Source: Planctomycetota bacterium (GTDB taxonomy: Bacteria > Planctomycetota > UBA11346). From it: DNA of 7,761 bases. This document shows, one piece after another, positions 1 to 6,478 of the stretch. Below the pieces are notes generated by a model. That model saw only the letters and a list, made by a program, of their open reading frames with translations. It was not told the origin of the DNA and ran no database searches. Numbering within the stretch: position 1 is the first letter of the stretch; the number at the start of each line of letters is the position of its first letter. The stretch is from positions 1 through 7,761 of the forward strand of contig CANETI010000113.1 in assembly GCA_947440715.1 (NCBI GenBank), read 5' to 3'. A program made the translations under genes and the position numbers.

Positions 1-507
1 AGAGGGCACTGCCCTGCGAGCGCTGTTTAGAGCATTTGCCACCGGATGGTTTCCATTCATCCCATAGAAAGGGCTAATTTTAAGGAATGGATTAAACCAA
101 GCACCACTCCAACATGATGCCGAAAATATACATTCAGGAAAACCGCTTCTCCAAAGAACTTCATTTGGACTCAGCACAAAATCTACGCAGTCAAATTTTC
201 ATTTTGAAAAATAATCATATAATGCGGTAAAATCAGGTGGTTTATGAATTCGCTTTAACCCTTGCGTTAATCCCCCCCTCTCCGCCATTTCATCCAGGGC
301 CCTTGGCCAATGGTCTTCGCTTAAAATTTATCCGTGAAAAACAATTTGATACGGACTAAGCATTTGGTGATTAAGGCCTATTCGATAACTCACTAGGGGT
401 GACTTTCACAAAGCGTTATACTTAAAATTCAATGAATCGAAATCACTTTGGTCCGCAGTTGGACAAATTGAGCTCATCAATCTGGTGTTGAGACTCTTGA
501 GCATCAT
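1..507 (-). pseudogene. Possible decayed gene coupled to lacI, open at left edge
   Basis: An ATG at 507-505 overlaps the lacI stop (504-506) as ATGA, the usual arrangement for translational coupling, and a second ATG follows directly. This one frame then runs to the window edge through about 169 codons and meets only three stops: TGA at 406-408, TAA at 328-330 and TGA at 199-201. For DNA this AT-rich I would expect roughly nine. Between the stops the reading looks protein-like: a 42-codon stretch (327-202) contains HWPRALDEMAERGG and, after it, KRIHKPPDFTALYDYF, and the last 66 codons are open to base 1. The G7 run (272-278) stays in frame. I recognise no family. The reading could be chance, or a short coupled peptide of 33 codons (507-409) followed by non-coding DNA. 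If it is real, it was probably a gene of the lacI regulon that has acquired nonsense mutations. Confidence 0.3.
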
Positions 508-1556
508 GCCGTGTCATGACGTTCAAATGTTGTCGGCAATAATAATAACTCAGGAATTTCGGCTTTCCCTTCGATTGCCTGAATCAATGCTTCGCTGGCG
601 CGACGGCCAAGGGCTTCAAGGGGTAAATCAATGGTGCTCAATCGCGGGGTAACTTGGTGAAATAAAATATTATTATCAAATCCAACGACTGCGACATCGG
701 TTGGTACGCGGATTCCTAGATGGGCCAATTCCTTCACTAGACGGTGTGCGGTAATATCATTTGCACAATACACTGCGGTGAAGGGTAATTTACTGGCATA
801 ATTCGCTAATAAAGTGCGTAATCCTTGTTCCGTGGGACACTGAATCAATAGCGATGGATCGTAGTAACCCGCGTTTTGCATATTCGTAAGCCATGTTTGG
901 TAACGCAGCATCCACAATTCGCTGGTCGTAAAATCTTCTGCAAATGCCAGACACGCGACCCGTCGATGGCCCAAAGAAAATAAATGCTCTAGAGCTATTT
1001 TAATACCTGGCGCTTGATCAAAGGAGATTAATGGTCGCAATTCATCTTTGGGAAAAGTTGACGTAATAATATACGGCACGCCGCGGTGTTTAAGCGGGCT
1101 TAAATCACTGGGCACCGTCCTGTGACCGCAGAAAACCACGCCATCTGAATGAGGGAAGCCTACCTGGGCTAATAATGCTGCATCATCTGCTGGCGTTGTG
1201 CCGGCTTGTGGCACTAATTTAACATCATAGCCGGCTTGATTGGCAGCGTGCATAACGCCTTCAACTTGACGCCAAGGCAGCAGATGATTGCCAATTTCGA
1301 AATCAATATTGCGCGGCGCGCGAAAAACCGTGCTGGGAATAACCAACGTAATGGTTTCCGTCCGTTGATTACGTAGACGACGTGCTAAAATGTTTCCTTG
1401 GAATCCTGATTCCTCTGATAATTTTAATATTTTTTCGACCACTGCCGCACTAATCAAATGACGATGTGTCGGATCCAAGGCTCGCGATACGGTTGACTGC
1501 GATATGCCCAACTGTCGAGCGATATCTTTATGGGTAACGGGGCGCTTTGACGTCAT
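504..1556 (-). CDS. LacI-family transcriptional regulator
   Basis: This is a 350-residue DNA-binding repressor or activator of the LacI/GalR family. The N-terminal helix-turn-helix (about residues 8-30, VTHKDIARQLGISQSTVSRA) carries the family signature, and the hinge-helix region follows (ILARRLR, about 56-62). A periplasmic-binding-protein-like effector domain fills the rest, with the typical ALEHLFSLGHRRVACL segment (about 188-203) and the AVVGFDN motif near 289-295. The ATG at 1556 is preferred because it places MTSKRPVTHKDIA at the N terminus as in relatives; a TTG at 1592 would add 12 non-conserved residues. Neither start has a visible Shine-Dalgarno sequence. Members usually sense sugars or nucleosides, but the effector cannot be read here because no catabolic or transport gene remains intact beside it. 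It lies 84 bases downstream of the sensor kinase on the same strand and could share its transcript. Its stop overlaps the start of a possible decayed ORF. Confidence 0.93.
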   Translation of the reverse strand: MTSKRPVTHKDIARQLGISQSTVSRALDPTHRHLISAAVVEKILKLSEESGFQGNILARRLRNQRTETITLVIPSTVFRAPRNIDFEIGNHLLPWRQVEGVMHAANQAGYDVKLVPQAGTTPADDAALLAQVGFPHSDGVVFCGHRTVPSDLSPLKHRGVPYIITSTFPKDELRPLISFDQAPGIKIALEHLFSLGHRRVACLAFAEDFTTSELWMLRYQTWLTNMQNAGYYDPSLLIQCPTEQGLRTLLANYASKLPFTAVYCANDITAHRLVKELAHLGIRVPTDVAVVGFDNNILFHQVTPRLSTIDLPLEALGRRASEALIQAIEGKAEIPELLLLPTTFERHDTA

Positions 1557-1605
1557 GTTGGCAGGTTGTCGGTCAGTACTCAGCGGAGGCAACCGTCGTC
1601 TGCGG

Positions 1606-1620
1606 CGCTAAGCGTTTCCG
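1606..1620. promoter_or_regulatory. Possible LacI-family operator
   Basis: The minus strand reads CGGAAACGCTTAGCG, 50 bases upstream of the lacI start. It has the central CG and flanking AAA/TT typical of LacI/CcpA-type operators, matching about 10 of 14 positions of the cre-like consensus TGWAARCGYTWNCW by eye, but the outer positions are not symmetrical. Location suggests autoregulation. One imperfect copy is weak evidence. Confidence 0.25.
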
Positions 1621-1640
1621 GCAATAAATAGAACGACTTG

Positions 1641-3338
1641 CTATCCACCACCCAAGGCGCGTTTAAACACTCGTGTATGTGAACGAGTGGGCAAAGCCAT
1701 GGTGATCGTGGTGCCACGACCAACTTCGCTACTGACGCTCACGTATCCTTCATGTTCACGAATGATGCGCTGGACCAGGCTAAGCCCTAATCCCGTTCCC
1801 TGTGCTTTCGTACTATAGAAGGGCGTAAAGATGCGCTCGCGTTGATCGGCGGGAATACCACAGCCATTATCCGTTATAAGAATTTCTACCCCAGGGCCGC
1901 CCAAAGCAGAGACCGCTGTTGCGGCTTGTACCGTGCATGAAATAATTGGCGCCGTGACCGTGCTAACTGCATCAATGGCGTTATTAATGATGTTAATGAG
2001 GACTTGTCGCAATTGTCCTTCGTCTGCCATTACCACTCCTAAATCCTCATGGATGACAAATGATAGGGACAACGCTTCTGGTAAATCACGCCGTTGTCGC
2101 ATGAGCCGTTCGACATCATGAATAATGTGAGTTAGGTCAACATTAACTAACTCGGGAGTTCGCAAACGAGAGAGGGACAAAAAATCTTCTACAATACGCG
2201 CTAACCGATCGGCCTCTTCGACCATAATGCGCGCCAAACTCGCTGCATCGGGTTGATTGGCTTCCTTCGCCATATCCGCCAGTTCCTGGGCGCATCCACG
2301 TAAACTGGTGAGCGGATTTCGCACTTCATGGGCGATACCGGCTGCCATTTCACCTAAGGCGGATAAATGTTGTGAACGATGAGCACTATCTTCCAAGAGT
2401 CGTAAACGTGTTTCATCAGCTAAAATGAGCGTGCGTCCTAAGGGTTTGTCATTTCGGTCCAAAAGTTCGGTTACGCGCAATACTAATTGCTGACCGGTGG
2501 GTGTCTCAAATCGTTCGAGAGCCGGACAACGATCACCAATTAATAAGTTTAACACCGGTGACAATACCGGATTGGTTAAAAGCTGCTGCGCCAAGATACC
2601 ATCAACCGAACCTGAGAGTTGTAATAGTCGCATGGCCTCGGCATTGGCATAGGCGACGGCCCCTTGACGATCAACGGCCAGTACCCCTTCTCCTAATCGA
2701 TCAAGCACTTCTCCAGTAAAAATACGTTGTTCACGAATTCGTCGCGCCAGTAATTGTCCCAATAAATCAACCAAAAACAAAGCGCCCACCTGCGTCGCTA
2801 AAACACCCAAGATGCGCTCGATACTAATCATATGCACATTCGTCGTCAAAAACTCTTGCGAAAATGGTGCTTGCCCAGCGAGGTATAAACTAGCAACCAC
2901 CGCTAAGACTAAACTGGCTAATGCCGGAAGCACAAATGGCACCACGCCAGGCAAAACCAACGTACCAACTAATACTACCGAAAATAATAACACCACACCG
3001 GGTGACGACACCCCACCGCTATAAAATAATAATAGACCAATCCACACCACATCAAAAACTAAGTGCAAGGCCAACTGCCAACGCCAACGCGCAAGCCACA
3101 TGGTCGAAAATAACCCCACCGCCACGATGGTCGTCACAATGAGTAATGCTTTGAGTGACGATGCCGCAGGTTCTATTAATTCGGGCTTGCGACCTTGGGT
3201 CACTATCATCAACACGGCGAATCCAATACTGATCAGTAAGAGCCGAACCAGACTGACCTGACGGGCTTGCGTACGCACATTTTGACTACGCGTGACAGAC
3301 TTCGAATTTGTTGATAAGTTTCCGGATTTGATGGTCAT
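1641..3338 (-). CDS. Membrane sensor histidine kinase, PilS/NtrB-type
   Basis: A 565-residue inner-membrane kinase that should autophosphorylate on histidine and pass phosphate to a response regulator. A basic 27-residue N terminus precedes six hydrophobic segments (about 31-47, 62-82, 89-106, 114-130, 132-153, 175-195) with YSGGVSSPG between the third and fourth, as in PilS-like sensors. A PAS domain follows (about 208-310, DRLGEGVLAVDRQG). The HisKA H-box MAAGIAHEVRNPLTSLRG has the phospho-acceptor at His337. The ATPase domain has the N-box (INIINNAIDAV, 448-458), G1 (DNGCGIP, 490-496), F-box (FTPFYSTKAQG) and G2 (GTGLGLSL, 514-521), so it looks active. Six helices plus PAS, next to pilC, suggest PilS, the sensor for pilin expression. 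However, no PilR-type regulator is adjacent and a terminator separates it from pilC. The ATG has no purine-rich ribosome site; its leader is pyrimidine-rich (CCCCTTCCCTATTCCT). Family certain, PilS identity tentative. Confidence 0.92.
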   Translation of the reverse strand: MTIKSGNLSTNSKSVTRSQNVRTQARQVSLVRLLLISIGFAVLMIVTQGRKPELIEPAASSLKALLIVTTIVAVGLFSTMWLARWRWQLALHLVFDVVWIGLLLFYSGGVSSPGVVLLFSVVLVGTLVLPGVVPFVLPALASLVLAVVASLYLAGQAPFSQEFLTTNVHMISIERILGVLATQVGALFLVDLLGQLLARRIREQRIFTGEVLDRLGEGVLAVDRQGAVAYANAEAMRLLQLSGSVDGILAQQLLTNPVLSPVLNLLIGDRCPALERFETPTGQQLVLRVTELLDRNDKPLGRTLILADETRLRLLEDSAHRSQHLSALGEMAAGIAHEVRNPLTSLRGCAQELADMAKEANQPDAASLARIMVEEADRLARIVEDFLSLSRLRTPELVNVDLTHIIHDVERLMRQRRDLPEALSLSFVIHEDLGVVMADEGQLRQVLINIINNAIDAVSTVTAPIISCTVQAATAVSALGGPGVEILITDNGCGIPADQRERIFTPFYSTKAQGTGLGLSLVQRIIREHEGYVSVSSEVGRGTTITMALPTRSHTRVFKRALGGG

Positions 3339-3397
3339 AGGAATAGGGAAGGGGTATTTAATAATGTATTAATGATGCGAAAGAATGGATAAAATCC

Positions 3398-3410
3398 TGA
3401 CGAACGTCAA
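3398..3410 (-). promoter_or_regulatory. Inverted repeat and possible -35 of the kinase gene
   Basis: The perfect inverted repeat TGACG-AA-CGTCA (3398-3409) lies 60 bases upstream of the kinase ATG, directly after the T-rich tail of the pilC terminator. On the minus strand it overlaps TTGACG (3410-3405), close to the sigma-70 -35 consensus, but the best -10 at 17 bases spacing (CATTCT) is poor. It may be an operator or a promoter element for the kinase gene, which needs its own promoter if the terminator works. Confidence 0.22.
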
Positions 3411-3447
3411 AGAAAACAAGCGCCCCAGGCAATGATTGCCTGGGGCG
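3411..3447 (-). terminator. Rho-independent terminator of pilC
   Basis: A perfect 12-bp GC-rich stem (3421-3432 pairing with 3436-3447) with a three-base loop is followed on the minus strand by the T-rich CTTGTTTTCT (3420-3411). It sits 66 bases past the pilC stop and upstream of the kinase gene, so pilC transcription most likely ends here. The plus-strand side (TGCCATTTTATAAC) is less T-rich. Confidence 0.85.
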
Positions 3448-3513
3448 TGCCATTTTATAACTCGGCCCGTAAACCACGTCGACCACCAAGTGCCCACGTG
3501 GTACCATCGAACC

Positions 3514-4755
3514 TCATTTGCCGCGCACAGCGCTCTGCAATTGCAAAATGGGATAGAAGATAGCCAAAACAATGATGCCCACCACTGCACCCATGACCAT
3601 CAACATAATTGGTTCAATTAAGCTGGTGAGTCCTTTGACCATGGCATGTACTTGTTCATCGTAGAAGTCAGATATTTTGGCCAACAATGTTTCCAAAGCA
3701 CCGGATTTTTCACCAATACCAATCATTTTTGTCACCATTGGCGGAAACACCCAAGACGTTGTTAAGTGAGTGGTAATGCTTTCACCGCGACGCACAGTCT
3801 CGCGCGTTTCCAATAAAGTCTCTTCGATCACTCTATTACCTGAAGTTGAAGCAACGATTTCTAATGCCTGAAGCAGCGGAACGCCTGATGACAGAAGTGT
3901 ACCAAAAGTTCGAGCAAATCGGCTGAGTGCAACCTTTTGGAATAACGGACCAAACACTGGCATTTTGAGCCAAATGGTATCGCGAATTTTCTGCCCCTGG
4001 TAGGTACGCATAGCTAATTTGTAACCAATCACTAAAGCAATGATGATCCCGAAAACCGTCAAAATATTTGCCGTCAGCCAATTCGAGACACCTAATACCA
4101 AAAGCGTCACCGCTGGTAATTCAGCACCTAGCGAATCAAACATCGTTTTGAATTTTGGCACTACGCCAACCAACAAATAGCCAGTAATACCAAAAATGAG
4201 TATTAATGAAATGATCGGATAGGTCATAGCCGATTTAATTTCACGCTTTAATGATTCCGTTGCCTCTAAAAAATCCGCCAAGCGATTCAGAATAATATCA
4301 AGTTGACCTGATGCCTCACCAGCTTTTACCATGTTAATGTAAATTTCTGGGAATATTTTTGGAAACTTGGTCATTGCCTCACTGATTTCCGTACCGCCAC
4401 GTACGAGGTCAGCGCATTCTTGTAACCCTAAGCCGAAACCTTTATTCTGATCCCCAGCTTGCTCAGCCAGAATTTCAAATGACTCCAGGAGGGGAATACC
4501 AGCTCCGATCATGGTCGCCAATTGGCGAGTAAACAAACACAGATCAGCGGTACTCGCCTTACGAGGGGCAGAATTCCCAAACAAATCACCACTGAGTTTA
4601 AAGCCGCCGCCGTCTTTCGTCAGTTTAACAATGGATAGCTGCTGTTGACGCAGGCGACCGGTGGCTTCTGCCTCCGAATCGGCTTCGATATTTCCTTTCA
4701 GTTCGCGCCCAGATGCATCACGGGCAATGTAAGAAAATTTGAGCTTAGTAGCCAC
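3514..4755 (-). CDS. pilC: PilC/GspF inner-membrane platform protein
   Basis: A 413-residue polytopic inner-membrane protein that forms the platform of the type IV pilus machine, coupling the PilB/PilT ATPases to pilin assembly and disassembly. The N-terminal cytoplasmic part (FSYIARDASGRELKG, 7-21) is typical. The first T2SSF domain covers about 70-195, with FTRQLATMIGAGIPLLESFE and the conserved MVKAGEASGQLD. The second covers about 275-398 and repeats the pattern (FARTFGTLLSSGVPLLQALE, then MIGIGEKSGALE). Hydrophobic helices lie near 178-199, 216-246 and 380-404. The GTG at 4755 is chosen because GAGGGGG sits seven bases upstream; an upstream ATG at 4815 has no such site and would place coding over the likely promoter. 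Length matches the family. GspF of type II secretion is the alternative, since no pilB or pilT is visible; the PilS-like kinase downstream tips the balance. A strong terminator follows. Confidence 0.9.
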   Translation of the reverse strand: MATKLKFSYIARDASGRELKGNIEADSEAEATGRLRQQQLSIVKLTKDGGGFKLSGDLFGNSAPRKASTADLCLFTRQLATMIGAGIPLLESFEILAEQAGDQNKGFGLGLQECADLVRGGTEISEAMTKFPKIFPEIYINMVKAGEASGQLDIILNRLADFLEATESLKREIKSAMTYPIISLILIFGITGYLLVGVVPKFKTMFDSLGAELPAVTLLVLGVSNWLTANILTVFGIIIALVIGYKLAMRTYQGQKIRDTIWLKMPVFGPLFQKVALSRFARTFGTLLSSGVPLLQALEIVASTSGNRVIEETLLETRETVRRGESITTHLTTSWVFPPMVTKMIGIGEKSGALETLLAKISDFYDEQVHAMVKGLTSLIEPIMLMVMGAVVGIIVLAIFYPILQLQSAVRGK

Positions 4756-4760
4756 GTTGC

Positions 4761-4769
4761 TTCCCCCTC
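4761..4769 (-). promoter_or_regulatory. Ribosome binding site deciding the pilC start
   Basis: The minus strand reads GAGGGGGAA, with the last G of the purine core seven bases before the GTG at 4755. No comparable site precedes the in-frame ATG at 4815, so this site fixes the start. Confidence 0.7.
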
Positions 4770-4786
4770 GGCGGATCGTTAGTGAG

Positions 4787-4815
4787 AGTATGTCCCGCAC
4801 GGAATTGACATGCAA
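4787..4815 (-). promoter_or_regulatory. Possible sigma-70 promoter of pilC
   Basis: On the minus strand a -35-like TTGCAT (4815-4810) and a -10-like CATACT (4792-4787) are separated by exactly 17 bases. Transcription would begin near 4780, about 25 bases before the GTG start of pilC. Both hexamers are imperfect, so this is a candidate only. Confidence 0.35.
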
Positions 4816-4932
4816 GGCGGTACCCAGCGTTACGGCTTAGGTGGAATGGGTACTGTCGCCGCAATTTTCGTCTACTTTCTTGTCGTGAGTGCAAATTCAT
4901 CTCAACGAAGACTCATTAGCGCTAAGTCATAG
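4810..4932 (+). CDS. Short plus-strand ORF with one hydrophobic segment
   Basis: A 40-codon ORF runs from ATG at 4810 to TAG at 4930-4932. Its middle is hydrophobic (MGTVAAIFVYFLVVSA, residues 13-28), long enough for one membrane span, with a positively charged tail (QRRLISAKS). A weak GGA lies upstream of the ATG, and a second start at 4846 has AGGTGG almost touching it. It is divergent from pilC and overlaps the pilC promoter region. It also overlaps the last ten codons of the minus-strand short ORF 4902-5018, so both are unlikely to be real. At this length chance is the leading explanation. Confidence 0.15.
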   Translation: MQGGTQRYGLGGMGTVAAIFVYFLVVSANSSQRRLISAKS

Positions 4933-5018
4933 TGATAACGCACTTGCGTCGCAATCTTAACGACCTGGCCAGCCCACCCCAGGCGTAATCCGCTCTTGCT
5001 CAATCCACGTAGGCACAT
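4902..5018 (-). CDS. Short hypothetical ORF directly after fliN
   Basis: A 38-codon ORF starts five bases after the fliN stop and ends in TGA at 4904-4902. The peptide is basic, with the segment GWAGQVVKIATQV followed by RYHYDLALMSLR; it has no signal peptide or clear membrane span. The site before the ATG is poor (AAGACGA), so expression would rely on coupling to fliN. It is not FliO, which is longer and carries a membrane helix. No family is recognised. It could be a small co-transcribed gene, a remnant of a lost flagellar gene, or chance. Confidence 0.25.
   Translation of the reverse strand: MCLRGLSKSGLRLGWAGQVVKIATQVRYHYDLALMSLR
4964..4983 (-). terminator. Weak hairpin downstream of fliN
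   Basis: CCTGG (4964-4968) pairs with CCAGG (4979-4983) around a ten-base loop, 41 bases past the fliN stop. Only TCGTTAAGATT follows on the minus strand, so it lacks a real T-tract and would be a poor intrinsic terminator. No better candidate for the end of the flagellar transcript is visible before pilC. Confidence 0.18.
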
Positions 5019-5023
5019 TCGTC

Positions 5024-5431
5024 TTAGCCCGCGGCAGATTCGACTTCTTTTCCATCGGCACCCAAGACGGCTTCACGAGACTTTGCGTCAACGATTGCCG
5101 TAATGCGAATGCCAAAATTTTCATCGACCACCACCACTTCACCTTTGGCTAATAATTTACCATTCACTAAAATATCCAATGGTTCGCCGGCGAGACGATC
5201 CAATTCTATAACTTTTCCCGGGGTAAGCTCCAAAATATCCTGAATGATCATATCCGTCCGTCCTAATTCGACGGATAACATGACCTGAATATCGCGCACC
5301 ATTTCCAGATTTGGTTTGCCTACCACACCGCCACCAGACCCACTCAAGTCAGGGAAGGCTGCGGGTTTTACACCACCTTTTTCATCATGAGCGGCAGGTA
5401 CCGCCGTTTGTGCTTTAGGATCGTCAACCAT
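5024..5431 (-). CDS. fliN: Flagellar motor switch protein FliN
   Basis: FliN is a component of the flagellar C-ring at the cytoplasmic base of the motor. Together with FliM and FliG it sets the direction of rotation, and it docks the FliH/FliI export complex. The 135-residue product has a variable, Gly/Ala-rich first 40 residues and then a SpoA (FliN/FliM C-terminal) domain at about 45-117. That domain holds the conserved run VELGRTDMIIQDILELTPGK, then DILVNGKLLAKGEVVVVDENFGIRI in two parts, ending in TAIV. The ATG at 5431 is supported by AAGGAA about eight bases upstream. It follows fliM by 39 bases and is evidently part of the same operon. After its stop there is no fliO or fliP in the expected place, so the flagellar block ends here in this genome. 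Confidence 0.95.
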   Translation of the reverse strand: MVDDPKAQTAVPAAHDEKGGVKPAAFPDLSGSGGGVVGKPNLEMVRDIQVMLSVELGRTDMIIQDILELTPGKVIELDRLAGEPLDILVNGKLLAKGEVVVVDENFGIRITAIVDAKSREAVLGADGKEVESAAG

Positions 5432-5470
5432 GATCTTTTCCTTGATAACATAGGTACAAATAGCAGTGCA

Positions 5471-6469
5471 TTAGGTGCGTTTCTCGGAAGCATTGCCTTC
5501 ACCCGGAATTACTTTTTCCACTAAAAAACCGGCCTTACGCCCAATCACTCCGGGACGACCTAGTAGGCGACCGCGGCCAGAGACACGTCCGGGTAAAAGC
5601 GCATCGTGACTTTGATCAAGCACTATGACATCACCAACCTTGAGACCAATAATATCACCAATTGATATTTTAGCGGTGCCTAACTCACAGGATACTTCCA
5701 GGGTCGTCTGCTGCACCACGCGATTTAAGTGACGGCGTTGTCCTGGGCTTTGCGTTCGTTTCATTGCGGCAAAACGGAATTGATTACCTAACTTTGTAAT
5801 AATGTTTTCAAGGCTAATAAAAGGAAGACAGAAACAGAGTTCACCGGGCTCTAATTCGCCCGGGGCAATAATACTAAAGGTTGCCACCAAGACCATTTCT
5901 GAACTAGGAATCACTTGGACAAATTGCGGATCCATTTCTCGCGATTCTACCACCGGATCAAAATTAAATAATTCACGCCAACCCAGTGCCACCTGATCTA
6001 AAAATCGTTTGACGACATTGTCTAATAAACTTTGTTCTATGGTGGTCAAAGAGCGTATTTTATCCAACGGCTTGCCAGGTCCCCCCAACATGCGATCGAT
6101 AAGGCTAAACGCGAGTTTCATGTCCATTGTCGCGACGCCTTTTTCCTGAATCGGCGTCATGGAAAGCACATTAATCATCGTCGGATTCGGCAAGGAATTA
6201 CGAAACACCTCAAAAGTCAGTTCACCAAGCGATAAAATATTTACTTCCAAATTCAATCGCAAATAAGTGGACAACGCCATAGTGATATTTTGCGCAATTG
6301 ATTCATGCATGCGTTGTAATGCACGCAATTGCTCGCCCGATAATTTATTAGGGCGCACAAAATCATATTCGACAACGCGTTTTTCACGACGACGCTTTCC
6401 TGCCCCCACGTCTTCTACCGTGGAAAGCAAGGCATCTAATTCTTCGGCTGAAAGGATTTCTTCGCCCAT
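5471..6469 (-). CDS. fliM: Flagellar motor switch protein FliM
   Basis: FliM is the C-ring protein that binds phosphorylated CheY and transmits the switching signal to FliG. The product has 332 residues, the usual length. The N-terminal CheY-binding peptide is intact (ILSAEELDALLSTVED, 5-20), followed by a basic linker and the EYDFVRPNKLS segment that opens the middle domain. The CheC-like middle domain has the FliG-contacting GGPG loop (129-132, in LIDRMLGGPGKPLDKI) and the following LTTIEQSLLD. The C-terminal SpoA domain (about 248-320) has VSCELGTAKISIGDIIGLKV. The ATG at 6469 is preceded by GAGGCGG that overlaps the fliL stop (TAAGAGG), so the two genes are tightly coupled, nine bases apart. 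An intact CheY peptide implies chemotactic control, although no che genes lie in view. Confidence 0.97.
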   Translation of the reverse strand: MGEEILSAEELDALLSTVEDVGAGKRRREKRVVEYDFVRPNKLSGEQLRALQRMHESIAQNITMALSTYLRLNLEVNILSLGELTFEVFRNSLPNPTMINVLSMTPIQEKGVATMDMKLAFSLIDRMLGGPGKPLDKIRSLTTIEQSLLDNVVKRFLDQVALGWRELFNFDPVVESREMDPQFVQVIPSSEMVLVATFSIIAPGELEPGELCFCLPFISLENIITKLGNQFRFAAMKRTQSPGQRRHLNRVVQQTTLEVSCELGTAKISIGDIIGLKVGDVIVLDQSHDALLPGRVSGRGRLLGRPGVIGRKAGFLVEKVIPGEGNASEKRT

Positions 6470-6478
6470 GACCGCCTC

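Noticed and set aside
196..210. AT-rich inverted repeat TTTTCA-TTT-TGAAAA
   Set aside because: All A/T-dominated with no GC stem and no gene end nearby that it could terminate.
114..230. A 38-codon plus-strand ORF in the left intergenic region
   Set aside because: No ribosome binding site, no recognisable sequence, and the opposite-strand frame coupled to lacI explains the region better.
218..246. Perfect TATAAT at 218-223 with AGGTGG and ATG downstream on the plus strand
   Set aside because: No acceptable -35 at 16-18 bases, and the ATG opens only four codons before TAA; TATAAT is common in AT-rich DNA.
255..270. Inverted repeat TTAAC-N6-GTTAA
   Set aside because: Five-base arms in AT-rich DNA occur by chance and it lies inside the possible pseudogene, away from any promoter.
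3494..3505. Overlapping palindromes CCACGTGG and GGTACC after the pilC stop
   Set aside because: Short palindromes without a second copy at promoter spacing; they lie upstream of the terminator, inside the pilC transcript.
3369..3590. 73-codon minus-strand ORF across the pilC end and terminator
   Set aside because: It overlaps the pilC C terminus in another frame and runs through the terminator hairpin.
4957..5142. 61-codon minus-strand ORF overlapping the fliN end
   Set aside because: It is an out-of-frame reading through the SpoA domain of fliN; the fliN frame is the conserved one.
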